Below, piece after piece: positions 19,417 to 27,276 of a stretch of 64,000 nt of DNA. Position 1 is the first letter of the stretch. Every line of letters starts with the position of its first letter. The DNA lies in NCBI RefSeq assembly GCF_900167135.1, contig NZ_FUWZ01000001.1, positions 2,032,336-2,096,335 on the forward strand, given 5' to 3'. The stretch comes from Chitinophaga eiseniae. GTDB lineage: Bacteria; Bacteroidota; Bacteroidia; Chitinophagales; Chitinophagaceae. Under the pieces are notes generated by a model that saw nothing but the letters and a program-made list of their open reading frames with translations, was not told the DNA's origin and made no database searches. A program made the position numbers and the translations under genes.

Positions 19417-20162
19417 CCGGTGGTCAGCTTGTTGTTTTTAAACGGGTACTGCTCCAGCCGTTTCAGTAACTTCTTGTTTTGTGCAATTTCCCGGATGGCC
19501 TGCATGTGTTTCGCATGATGCAGGTCGGTACCGATATAATCGATCATATTCGCGTCCAGCAGTTGTGTGGCGGCCTGTTGCACATGTTTGCCATAATAAC
19601 CGGTAAGTGACAGCAGGTTCATTTGCAGCTGACATCCCCAGGACTTAAATTCTTTATACTGCTGGAAGTTTTTGTGGCAATAGTTGTAACGTTCGGGATG
19701 GGCCAGCAGCGGCATATATCCGCGCGCGCTGAGCTGGAACAGCCAATGGTGCATCTGTGGCGGCGCGGATACGAAAGAAATCTCTACCAGCACCAGCCTG
19801 CCGTTGAGTGTCAGCAGGGGCGACTTGAGCAGGTTTTCAAACTGCTCGTCCATATAATATTCCGCCGCATAATTAAAGGGAACGTTGATCTGCCGGGCAG
19901 CGAGTGCCGCTTCCACCTCGAGGTACGGTCCGTGGAGGGTGTCCTGTGAATTAGGATACCTGTCCATCATAATATGAGGCGTGGTAATAATTTTCCGGAT
20001 ACCCAGTTCATGAAGTTGGCTTATAAATGCTACGCTGGTGTCTACATCGGGAACGCCGTCATCGACCCCCGGAATCAGGTGCGAATGGATATCAGTTTCG
20101 ACGCCTGACAGGAAGGGTGCCAACAATTTGCTATCATCCCGCTTTTTCCTGAAGAAGAACAT
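19413..20162 (-). CDS. CpsB/YwqE-type tyrosine-protein phosphatase (PHP family)
   Basis: This manganese-dependent phosphatase probably dephosphorylates the Wzc-like kinase and so controls EPS export. It has 249 aa. The PHP-type metal motifs are visible: TDIHSHLIPGVDDG (about 23-36), TTPHIM near 60, E at 102-103 in the NYAAEYYMDE stretch, LAHPERY near 157 and the C-terminal GTDLHHAKH. Length and motif order match CpsB of streptococci and YwqE of Bacillus. It is transcribed towards the EPS cluster and overlaps the convergent adhesin gene by 4 bp. Confidence 0.88.
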   Translation of the reverse strand: MFFFRKKRDDSKLLAPFLSGVETDIHSHLIPGVDDGVPDVDTSVAFISQLHELGIRKIITTPHIMMDRYPNSQDTLHGPYLEVEAALAARQINVPFNYAAEYYMDEQFENLLKSPLLTLNGRLVLVEISFVSAPPQMHHWLFQLSARGYMPLLAHPERYNYCHKNFQQYKEFKSWGCQLQMNLLSLTGYYGKHVQQAATQLLDANMIDYIGTDLHHAKHMQAIREIAQNKKLLKRLEQYPFKNNKLTTG

Positions 20163-20222
20163 GGTTAAATTTTTCCTTTGATTTTTTCAGGACAATGGCT
20201 CGCAAAATCTTTGCCATAGTAT

Positions 20223-20696
20223 TTATAAGACGATCAGTTTCACAATTTCTTCCAGGTACTGCTGATCGGTGGTGTCAAAATGGTCGGGCAGCTCACTGTC
20301 CACATCAAGCACGCCTGCCACGACGCCGTCTTTCATCAGGGGCACCACGATTTCAGATTTGGAAAGGCTGCTGCAGGCAATATGTCCCGGGAAGGCTTCC
20401 ACGTCGGGCACAACCAGTGTAGTGGCTTGCGCCCAGCTGGTGCCGCACACGCCCCGGCCCTTACGGATACGGGTACACGCTACAGGTCCCTGGAACGGTC
20501 CCAGTACCAACTCTTCCTGCTTTACCAGGTAAAAGCCTACCCAAAACCACCCGAACTGTTCTTTTAACGCCGCCGCCACATTGGCCAGGTTGGCCACCAG
20601 GTCCGGCTCCCCTTCCAGTAATCCTTTTATCTGCGGAATGAGGGACTGGTATTGTTCCGCTTTTTCTCCCTGAATGATCTGCAGGTCTTCTGCCAT
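20223..20696 (-). CDS. msrC: Free methionine-(R)-sulfoxide reductase (GAF domain)
   Basis: This cytoplasmic enzyme reduces free methionine-R-sulfoxide using thioredoxin. The single GAF domain has 157 aa. Three cysteines are present at 74 (VACTRI), 84 (GVCG) and 108 (HIACSS). Their spacing (10 and 24) is the same as Cys84/94/118 of the E. coli enzyme, so the active site looks complete. ATG 20696 starts the conserved N-terminus; 15 codons upstream remain open but look non-coding and would overlap the candidate promoter. A thioredoxin gene exists in this window at 62508 but is not linked. Confidence 0.88.
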   Translation of the reverse strand: MAEDLQIIQGEKAEQYQSLIPQIKGLLEGEPDLVANLANVAAALKEQFGWFWVGFYLVKQEELVLGPFQGPVACTRIRKGRGVCGTSWAQATTLVVPDVEAFPGHIACSSLSKSEIVVPLMKDGVVAGVLDVDSELPDHFDTTDQQYLEEIVKLIVL

Positions 20697-20707
20697 TTGT
20701 TTTTGGG

Positions 20708-20715
20708 TAAAGATA
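20708..20715 (-). promoter_or_regulatory. Candidate -7 box for msrC (TATCTTTA)
   Basis: Read on the minus strand this is TATCTTTA, one base from TATCTTTG. It lies about a dozen bases before ATG 20696, so the mRNA leader would be very short. It is supported by position and by the same box elsewhere in the window. Confidence 0.4.
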
Positions 20716-20718
20716 CAG

Positions 20719-20887
20719 CACGCAAAGGTGCAAAGCAGCAAAGCAAGGGGAGATTTCGTTTTTTCGTTTTTTTTTACTTTTTTTTGACCATTCTACTTTC
20801 CCCTGGCAGGATTAAATAGCTGGGTAGGTATATGGTGATCATCCCAGCCTTTGCGTGCTTTGCTGCTCAGCGCCTTTGCGAGATTTT
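20719..20887. repeat. Intergenic inverted repeat of CGCAAAG/CTTTGCG units
   Basis: The left arm (20719-20744) is built of CGCAAAGG, GCAAAGCAG and CAAAGC units. The right arm (20847-20887) has their complements CCTTTGCG, GCTTTGCTGCT and GCCTTTGCG. Between them is a T-rich tract (about 20753-20788). The unit CGCAAAG repeated with short spacers is familiar to me as dispersed intergenic repeat DNA in many Bacteroidota genomes. It separates msrC from the divergent idi and could act as a transcriptional barrier. The function is unknown. Confidence 0.5.
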
Positions 20888-20997
20888 TTTACTTTTCCCG
20901 TTATTATCGTATATTTAAACTGAGGTAACCATTGAGGATAACAGGGCTCATTATCAGTAATTCGCGATCATTTCAGACAGCTAACAGCTTTATTAAA

Positions 20998-21005
20998 TAT
21001 CTTTG
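20998..21005 (+). promoter_or_regulatory. -7 box for idi (TATCTTTG)
   Basis: An exact TAnnTTTG match ending seven bases before ATG 21013. Transcription would therefore start at or next to the start codon, giving a leaderless or nearly leaderless idi mRNA. No clear -33 TTG is seen. Confidence 0.5.
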
Positions 21006-21012
21006 CTACACT

Positions 21013-21552
21013 ATGAATCAACCTGAAGTAATACTAGTGACTGAATCCGACGAAGCTATTGGTACCATGGAAAAAATGGAGGCGCATCGCAGGGGCCTGT
21101 TGCACCGCGCATTTTCCGTATTTATTTTAAATGATGCCGGAGATATGCTGCTGCAGCAAAGGGCACTGGGAAAGTACCATTCTCCCGGCTTGTGGACCAA
21201 CGCCTGCTGTAGCCATCCGCTTCCCGGTGAAACCATTCCGGAAGCCGCCCACCGCCGGCTGATGGAAGAAATGGGTTTCGACTGCCCACTGGAGGAGATT
21301 TTTTCTTTTACTTACAGAACAGCTTTCGACAACGGCCTTATCGAGCACGAATTTGATCATGTGCTGATAGGTACTCACAACGGTGCAATTCACCCCGACA
21401 GCACAGAAGTAAATGACTACAGGTATATGTCTGTTCATCAGATCCTGGAACTGATGGAGAAGGAACCGGCCCGCTTCACCAGTTGGTTCCATCTCGCATT
21501 ACCGAGGGTGCTAAAACATCTGAATATGTCTGTCACCGCTGCAGGTATATAG
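21013..21552 (+). CDS. idi: Isopentenyl-diphosphate delta-isomerase, type 1
   Basis: Interconverts IPP and DMAPP, balancing the two isoprenoid building blocks. This is a Nudix-fold protein of 179 aa. The catalytic Cys region is WTNACCSHP (Cys65/66), metal-binding His residues are at 25 and 31, and the acidic pair lies in GLIEHEFDHV (Glu111/113). The Nudix-like helix is AAHRRLMEEMGF. ATG 21013 was chosen because it lies just after a TATCTTTG box and starts the conserved region. The terpene synthase gene follows 171 bp downstream on the same strand, which suggests that it feeds terpene formation as well as menaquinone and undecaprenol synthesis. Confidence 0.93.
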   Translation: MNQPEVILVTESDEAIGTMEKMEAHRRGLLHRAFSVFILNDAGDMLLQQRALGKYHSPGLWTNACCSHPLPGETIPEAAHRRLMEEMGFDCPLEEIFSFTYRTAFDNGLIEHEFDHVLIGTHNGAIHPDSTEVNDYRYMSVHQILELMEKEPARFTSWFHLALPRVLKHLNMSVTAAGI

Positions 21553-21723
21553 TCACCCTGTACTTTTTTGTTACATCTCATTTGCTGTTAACCGAAGCAA
21601 GCCAACTTTTACTGTGCCAACAGGTATGGTGGGCTGTTAATATGCCTGCCCGCCGCCGTTTACCCTGGTTTTACCTATGCCATTTCATAACCCTTAATAG
21701 TTAACTGCTAAATCCTCAGACAC

Positions 21724-22698
21724 ATGACAACGATCCAGTTTCCCCGGATCCAGTATCCGTTTCCTTCCCGTTTGAATTCCCATGTGGCAGCAGCCCAGCA
21801 ACATGTTGAAGACTGGGTGCATCATCATGGTTTACTGTCCACCGACAAGGCAAGGGCCCGCTTTGCCAAAGCCCGTTTCGCCTGGCTGGCCGCCCGCGCG
21901 TTCCCGGACGCAGGGCTGCACGAGCTCTGCATCATTGCCGATTTTAACACCTGGCTGTTTATCCTCGATGATCAGTGCGATGAGGCGGAAGCCGGTAAAA
22001 AATCCGGTTTCCTGCGTAGTGTCATGACAGGTTTTATGGACATCTTTCGCCTTCCCGATCCCCGTTCACCGGCCAACAACGCGCCGCTGCCGGCCGCGCT
22101 CATCAGCATCTGGGAAAGGATGAAAGCCATCAGCACGCCGGCATGGCAGGAACGTTTCATCCGCAGCATGGAAGACTATTTTAATTCCTGCCTCTGGGAA
22201 GCGCAGAACCGCGAAAATCGTATAGTCCCCACCGTGGCCGACTACGTACGTATGCGCCCCTATACCGGCGCCCTCCTCGCCGACGTGGAGGCGATAGACA
22301 TCATCGAAAAAATCTATCTGCCGGCAGACACGCTGCAAAACGCACTGCTCAAACGCATGGTACAGGCCTGCAACAACATCGTATGCTGGGCCAACGACCT
22401 GTTTTCTTTTCCGAAAGAACACCAGGCCGGCGACGTCCATAACCTGGTACTGGTGCTGCAGCATGAACACCAGTGCTCTCTCCAGGAAGCGATCGATGAA
22501 GCCGCCCGGATGCACAACGAGGAAGTAGCCATTTTTGTAGTACTGGAAAAACTGCTGCCGCTCACAGGCAACGAAAAAGATTATGAACTGCTGCGCTATG
22601 TAGCTGTACTGCGTTCCTGGATCACCGGCAATTTCGACTGGAGCATGCACGATACCGGACGCTATAGCGCCATGATGAAAGAATATGTCAACAGCTGA
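21724..22698 (+). CDS. Class I terpene synthase (cyclase)
   Basis: This enzyme cyclises a prenyl diphosphate to a volatile terpene. It has 324 aa, the size of single-domain bacterial cyclases. The active-site elements are complete. The Asp-rich motif DDQCD is at 82-86. The NSE triad NDLFSFPKE at 224-232 fits NDxxSxxKE exactly. The probable diphosphate sensor Arg178 is exactly 46 residues before the triad, and the C-terminal RY pair is at 313-314. Chitinophaga pinensis is known to have such enzymes, including an 18-hydroxydolabelladiene synthase. Whether this one takes FPP or GGPP is not visible. The gene has its own 171-bp upstream gap after idi and is followed by a strong hairpin. Confidence 0.92.
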   Translation: MTTIQFPRIQYPFPSRLNSHVAAAQQHVEDWVHHHGLLSTDKARARFAKARFAWLAARAFPDAGLHELCIIADFNTWLFILDDQCDEAEAGKKSGFLRSVMTGFMDIFRLPDPRSPANNAPLPAALISIWERMKAISTPAWQERFIRSMEDYFNSCLWEAQNRENRIVPTVADYVRMRPYTGALLADVEAIDIIEKIYLPADTLQNALLKRMVQACNNIVCWANDLFSFPKEHQAGDVHNLVLVLQHEHQCSLQEAIDEAARMHNEEVAIFVVLEKLLPLTGNEKDYELLRYVAVLRSWITGNFDWSMHDTGRYSAMMKEYVNS

Positions 22699-22719
22699 GA
22701 TAAAAATATTGGACCTTCA

Positions 22720-22748
22720 GGCAGCCCCGGGCTTTAGCCCGGGGTGCC
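22720..22748. terminator. Bidirectional hairpin between convergent genes
   Basis: A nine-base perfect stem (CCCCGGGCT at 22725-22733 with AGCCCGGGG at 22736-22744) is extended by GGCA/TGCC around one bulged G. It overlaps the stop codon of the DUF2157 gene. T runs on either side are weak, so termination efficiency is uncertain. Confidence 0.55.
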
Positions 22749-23777
22749 TTTACGTTTGCTGATGTATTTCTCCAGCCGCTTGCCCAGCCACCAGAAAGAA
22801 ACAGCGAGGATAGAAAAAAACAACCCCTTGTTGGTCCGGTCCCAGAGGTATTCGAAGTAACGGGTATACAGGTCCAGCAGCAGGAAAATAACGCCGAGGT
22901 CACGCAACAGGTCGTCTTTCGTACGGATGCCCAGCAGGAGGGTGAGGATACACTGTACGCTGAACACCACCACCCACCACAACAGGTGTACCTGGCGCAG
23001 GGCCTGCCATTCTTCCCAGGTGCCGCAATTCCCGAAAATAGAGATCAGCCAGCCGGACAGCAAAAACAACAGCCAGCCGCCACCCCAGGTGATTTCTTTG
23101 GCCGGCAGGAAGATGGCGGACCGCTTCATCAGCCAGCCGGCGCCTATTATCACGGCCGCCAGCAACGCCATGCGGCAGGGGAGGTTCATCCCCAGGAAAT
23201 ACGGACCGTCGCCGGTAAGATAATAGGTCAGCTTCACGTACGCGGGTATCAGGCAGATCAGGGTGGCCATCCACAACAGCCGGGAATGCAGCGTCAGCGC
23301 CACGGTAGCGTATACCGCCGTCGCCAGCAGCCAGAATACCCCATAGTTGCCGCCCAGGTAATCCATGCTCTTGCCAAGGTACACCACGGTAACGCCTGTA
23401 CTCAATACCGGTAGCAGCCAGAATAGTTCACGGTTAAAAGAAAAGGCAGGCTGATGCCGGTTGCGGCGCCACCCCTGGTAACAAAGAAACGCTGTCAGCC
23501 CGGCAAACAGGAAGGCGATCACGCCATCCGTCAGCGAAAACTTTTTCCGCAGCACCTCGATCCACTTCTCGTCCAGCACCAACGACCCGAAAGCCATCAG
23601 GGCACAGGAAATAGCAGCGATAAAGATATACAGGGTGATCGTCTGCCAGTCGTTGCTGCGGACGGAATAGCTCTTCTGCAGCGCTTCCGCCTGCACGTCC
23701 GTGATCAGCTGGTCCTGCTGCCACTGCCGGATGGCCCGGTGCAAAAACTGTCCGTCTCTTTTGTCTACTTCCATCAT
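22734..23777 (-). CDS. DUF2157 membrane protein
   Basis: A 347-aa inner-membrane protein. The N-terminal soluble part (about 1-45, WQQDQLITDVQAEALQKSY) matches the opening of DUF2157 proteins, and about nine membrane segments follow. It ends in a short basic tail (GKRLEKYISKRKG). The family function is unknown, and nothing in the sequence shows a catalytic site. It starts 4 bp after the end of the TMEM175-like gene on the same strand, so the two are probably co-transcribed. Its stop lies within the shared hairpin with the terpene synthase gene. Confidence 0.75.
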   Translation of the reverse strand: MMEVDKRDGQFLHRAIRQWQQDQLITDVQAEALQKSYSVRSNDWQTITLYIFIAAISCALMAFGSLVLDEKWIEVLRKKFSLTDGVIAFLFAGLTAFLCYQGWRRNRHQPAFSFNRELFWLLPVLSTGVTVVYLGKSMDYLGGNYGVFWLLATAVYATVALTLHSRLLWMATLICLIPAYVKLTYYLTGDGPYFLGMNLPCRMALLAAVIIGAGWLMKRSAIFLPAKEITWGGGWLLFLLSGWLISIFGNCGTWEEWQALRQVHLLWWVVVFSVQCILTLLLGIRTKDDLLRDLGVIFLLLDLYTRYFEYLWDRTNKGLFFSILAVSFWWLGKRLEKYISKRKGTPG

Positions 23778-23781
23778 AAGC

Positions 23782-24492
23782 TTAGCTGGATTTATCGCCT
23801 ATATGTACCAGGCGAAGGGTATTCCGTTTTTTGATCTTCAACCGGAAATGATTGAAGAAAATCAACAAGGGGATCAGGCAAAAACTGATATTTTGGATAG
23901 TCTGGTTGTCAGGGTAGATAAAATAAGCGAGGGCAATCGCCGTAAAACCGAACGTCATCGTCAGAAAACTGTATTTCAACCGCTGGTACAGCAGCTCTTT
24001 TTCTGTATGCTGCCCCACGACCGCCAGCCCGGGTTTGCGCTGGAAAATATAGTAGCTGATCCAGAACAGCCCCGCCAGGCAACCGGCGAGATTAAACAAA
24101 TAGATATACAGCGGCAGCATAAAATGACTGCTCATATGCATCATCGATGCCGTGGAAAAAGGAAAAGTAACAATAAAAAACAGGAAAAAAAGGTTGCGGT
24201 GGATCAACCCATCGTCATAATGCTGTAAAAAGCGACACAAATGCAGATGCCATTTCCAGAAGGTCCCGATAAACATAAAACTCATCGCAAAGGTGAAAAA
24301 CTCCATCAGGAACGGATGCAACACCTGCCGGTAACCGCCTGCAGGCAAGTGTTCCGGCATATGCGGCAACTTGATTTCGATGATCAACAGGGTAATGGCA
24401 ATGGCAAACACAGCATCGCTGAACAACACGGCCCTGTCCAGCTCAAATTCACGGTGAGGGGTTTTAGCTTCCTTGATAACTGACATAGACAT
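23782..24492 (-). CDS. TMEM175-like potassium channel family protein
   Basis: A 236-aa protein with about six membrane helices. The first helix carries LDRAVLFSDAVFAIAITLLIIE. The FSD signature in it defines the bacterial TMEM175 family (formerly DUF1211), whose tetramers conduct K+ in place of classical TVGYG channels. The remaining helices and the basic tail (RLKIKKRN) fit the family. ATG 24492 or the second Met at 24486 may be used. The gene precedes the DUF2157 gene by 4 bp. The 236-bp divergent gap before the TolC gene contains a GCTTTTCG/CGAAAAGC hairpin (24506-24529) of unknown role. Confidence 0.82.
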   Translation of the reverse strand: MSMSVIKEAKTPHREFELDRAVLFSDAVFAIAITLLIIEIKLPHMPEHLPAGGYRQVLHPFLMEFFTFAMSFMFIGTFWKWHLHLCRFLQHYDDGLIHRNLFFLFFIVTFPFSTASMMHMSSHFMLPLYIYLFNLAGCLAGLFWISYYIFQRKPGLAVVGQHTEKELLYQRLKYSFLTMTFGFTAIALAYFIYPDNQTIQNISFCLIPLLIFFNHFRLKIKKRNTLRLVHIGDKSS

Positions 24493-24728
24493 ATAAAAAC
24501 GTATGGCTTTTCGGCAATATACGAAAAGCTAAAGAAAGCCGCTATCCACCGTTTTTTTAAATCCGGTAGTTTCGTATATTCGGGGAACAGCATCTCTTGT
24601 GCGACCGCCTCCGGTCAGAATTATCTATGCGTTGCGGCTTTGTCATCCGCCGGTAGCTGTTTTACAACCTTTTCTCTTTTCATTTGTTAGGTATTTATCA
24701 ATCATCATATACTTTCAATGTTATAAGT

Positions 24729-26072
24729 ATGCGTTGTACCCTTATATTGATTTCTACACTTTTTTTGTCAGGATTAAATACCACTTACGGGCAGATGGAT
24801 ACAACCAGGGGAAACTACGCCTTTAACCTGGCCGATTGTATACAATACGGGATCGCGCATCATCACGATATGGTCAATGCCAACCTGGATGTGGACTTTT
24901 CAAGGGAACAGGTAAAGGAAGCCACCGCCAAGCTGTTGCCCCACGCGGATATCAATGCCAACTTCACCGACAATATGAAACTGGCCACCTCCCTGATCCC
25001 CGACATCGCCAGCGGTAACTACGACCGTAAAATACCGGTGCAATTTGGTACCCGCTTTGCTTCCAACGCGACCGGGCAGATCAATCAGACCATCTTCCAG
25101 AGCGATTATTTCCTCGGACTGAAAGCTTCCCGCGTATACCGCGGACTGGCCACCAAAAACCTCACCCGCACGGAGATAGATACCAAAGTGGCCATCATCA
25201 AAGCCTACTACGCGGTGCTCACCAACCAGGAAAACATCCGCCTGTCCAAATCCAATCTCGATCAGCTGCGCAAAACCCTCTCCGACACCAAAGCCCGCTA
25301 CGATGCCGGCGTGTCTGAAAGGGTAGACGTAGACCGGATACAGGTGTCCTATAATAATGGCGTGACCCGGATCGAAAACCAGATCCGCGAACTCGTATAT
25401 ACGATGCAGTTACTCAAGTTCCAGATGGGCATGCCGCAGGAAAGTGACCTCGAGCTCCGCGAAACCGTGCAGGACCTCAATGTGGAAGCGTTTTCCACCG
25501 ATACGCTCAACTATAAAGTGGAAGACCGCGTGGAATACAGCATCCAGAACACCCAGATAGCCCTTAATGAACTGAACCTGAAAAGCAAGAAGATGGCCTA
25601 TCTGCCCCAGCTGAACTTTTTCGTCAACTATGGGGTCAACTGGTTTTCCACCAAATTCGGCGACCTGTACAAACAAGGCTTCGGCGCCTCCGCACTGGGC
25701 CTCAACTTGTCATGGTCTATTTTTACCGGTACCGAAAGGCTCCACCAGATCAGGCAGCTGGGCATCACCCTGAAAAAATCACAAAATGATCTCGACTTCC
25801 TGTCACAGCAGATAAAACTGGAGGTGAAGAGCGCTAATACATCCTACGAAAGCAACAGGGCCACGTTCGTTACACAGAAGACGAATATGACACTAACGCA
25901 GGGCATATACGACAGGATCGTACTGAAGTTCGAGCAGGGCGTGGCTACCAGCCTGGACGTTATCTCAGCGGAAAGCCAGCTTACCCAGGCCCGCACAGAC
26001 TACGTCAACGCCATGCTGGCCACCCTGATCAGTAAAACCGATCTGGACAAAGCCATGGGCAGAATCAAATAG
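24729..26072 (+). CDS. TolC-family outer-membrane efflux protein
   Basis: This is the outer-membrane channel of a tripartite RND pump. It has 447 aa with a signal peptide (MRCTLILISTLFLSGLNTTYG). The two outer-membrane-efflux repeats are visible as long helical stretches (about 45-220 and 250-445), with the second ending SAESQLTQARTDYVNAML, a typical TolC-family sequence. ATG 24729 gives a clean signal peptide; the in-frame TTG at 24684 would put extra residues before it. It is first in the three-gene efflux operon (39 bp to the next gene). Confidence 0.88.
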   Translation: MRCTLILISTLFLSGLNTTYGQMDTTRGNYAFNLADCIQYGIAHHHDMVNANLDVDFSREQVKEATAKLLPHADINANFTDNMKLATSLIPDIASGNYDRKIPVQFGTRFASNATGQINQTIFQSDYFLGLKASRVYRGLATKNLTRTEIDTKVAIIKAYYAVLTNQENIRLSKSNLDQLRKTLSDTKARYDAGVSERVDVDRIQVSYNNGVTRIENQIRELVYTMQLLKFQMGMPQESDLELRETVQDLNVEAFSTDTLNYKVEDRVEYSIQNTQIALNELNLKSKKMAYLPQLNFFVNYGVNWFSTKFGDLYKQGFGASALGLNLSWSIFTGTERLHQIRQLGITLKKSQNDLDFLSQQIKLEVKSANTSYESNRATFVTQKTNMTLTQGIYDRIVLKFEQGVATSLDVISAESQLTQARTDYVNAMLATLISKTDLDKAMGRIK

Positions 26073-26111
26073 TATCAAAGCAAATACAACAATTATTAAT
26101 TTTTTCTCCAT

Positions 26112-27254
26112 ATGTACCTGAAATCAAATTGGATCATAATTCTGGTTGCGCTGCTGGGCACCGCCTGCGGTGGTGGAAAAAAACAACAGCAACAGGCAGC
26201 CATGATGGGCATGATGAAGGCAACTGTCGTAGCACAGGAAGTGGTGCCGGCTTCCTATACCGTGCACACCCAGTTCCCGGCTACGCTGACAGCACACGAT
26301 GAAGTGGCCATTCGCTCCGATGTGACCGGCTATCTCTCCGCCATTAAAGTGAAAGACGGCAGTATGGTGAAAAAAGGGCAGCCGCTGTATGAGATCGACA
26401 AAAGCCGGTATGTGGCCGCCTATGGCCAGGTAGCCGCTACCCAGCAACAGGCGGAAGCGGACCTCGCCCAAAAAGAAAAAGATTACGAGCGATATAAAAC
26501 CCTGCTGGAGCATGACGCCATCTCCAAACAGACGGTCGACCAGGCATATACCGCCGTGATGACGTCCAAAGCCAACCTGGCCGCTGCCAAGGCGGCCGTG
26601 GCCCGCGCCGGCACAGATGTCAATCACGCGATCATACGCGCTCCGGTCAGCGGCAGCATCGGCATCGTACAGATCAAAGTCGGTGATATCGTCAACGCCG
26701 GCCAGACGCTGATCAATACGCTGGTCAACGAACATCCTATCTTCGCCGACTTCGACGTGCCTCAGGCCAGCATCCCCCAGTTCTATCGCATCCAGAAAGG
26801 ACAGGGCGATGAAAAATTCTTCCTGAAATTCACCAGCGGTGAAACCTATAGCGAACAGGGGAAAATACAGGCCATCAATAATATTGTAGACCCACAGACC
26901 GGTACCATCCGGGTGCGGCTGGTGTTCGGGAACAAAGACGGTCAGCTTAAATCAGGCATGAGTGGCGTAGTGGTCATGCAGTACGCCACACCGGCCACAC
27001 AGGTGGCCATCCCGGCGAAAGCGATCGTACAGAACCTCTCCGAAACGTCCGTGATGACCCTCACGAAAGACAATGTGGTGAAACCCGTGCACATCACGCC
27101 CGGTCCCGTTACCGACACCATGCTGATCGTAGAAGACGGCCTTAAAGCCGGCGACCGCATCATCGTGGAAGGCCTGCAGAAAGTGAGGCCGGGAGATACC
27201 GTGAACGTGGCCGGTCCCGGTACGCCCGCAGCACCGCCGGCAGGTAAACATTAA
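26112..27254 (+). CDS. RND efflux periplasmic adaptor (membrane fusion lipoprotein)
   Basis: This protein bridges the inner-membrane pump and the TolC channel. It has 380 aa with a lipoprotein signal (LVALLGTACGGG, Cys20). The lipoyl/barrel-sandwich halves are at about 60-95 (IRSDVTGYLSAIKVKDGS) and 175-210 (IIRAPVSGSIGIVQIKVGD), separated by a helical hairpin (about 100-165, with QAEADLAQKEKDYERYKTLL). The beta-barrel and membrane-proximal domains follow, and the tail is Pro/Ala-rich. This is the AcrA/MexA class. It lies between the TolC and RND genes in one operon, with 39-bp and 22-bp gaps. Confidence 0.9.
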   Translation: MYLKSNWIIILVALLGTACGGGKKQQQQAAMMGMMKATVVAQEVVPASYTVHTQFPATLTAHDEVAIRSDVTGYLSAIKVKDGSMVKKGQPLYEIDKSRYVAAYGQVAATQQQAEADLAQKEKDYERYKTLLEHDAISKQTVDQAYTAVMTSKANLAAAKAAVARAGTDVNHAIIRAPVSGSIGIVQIKVGDIVNAGQTLINTLVNEHPIFADFDVPQASIPQFYRIQKGQGDEKFFLKFTSGETYSEQGKIQAINNIVDPQTGTIRVRLVFGNKDGQLKSGMSGVVVMQYATPATQVAIPAKAIVQNLSETSVMTLTKDNVVKPVHITPGPVTDTMLIVEDGLKAGDRIIVEGLQKVRPGDTVNVAGPGTPAAPPAGKH

Positions 27255-27276
27255 TTCCTAAAATCACCATCACAGT

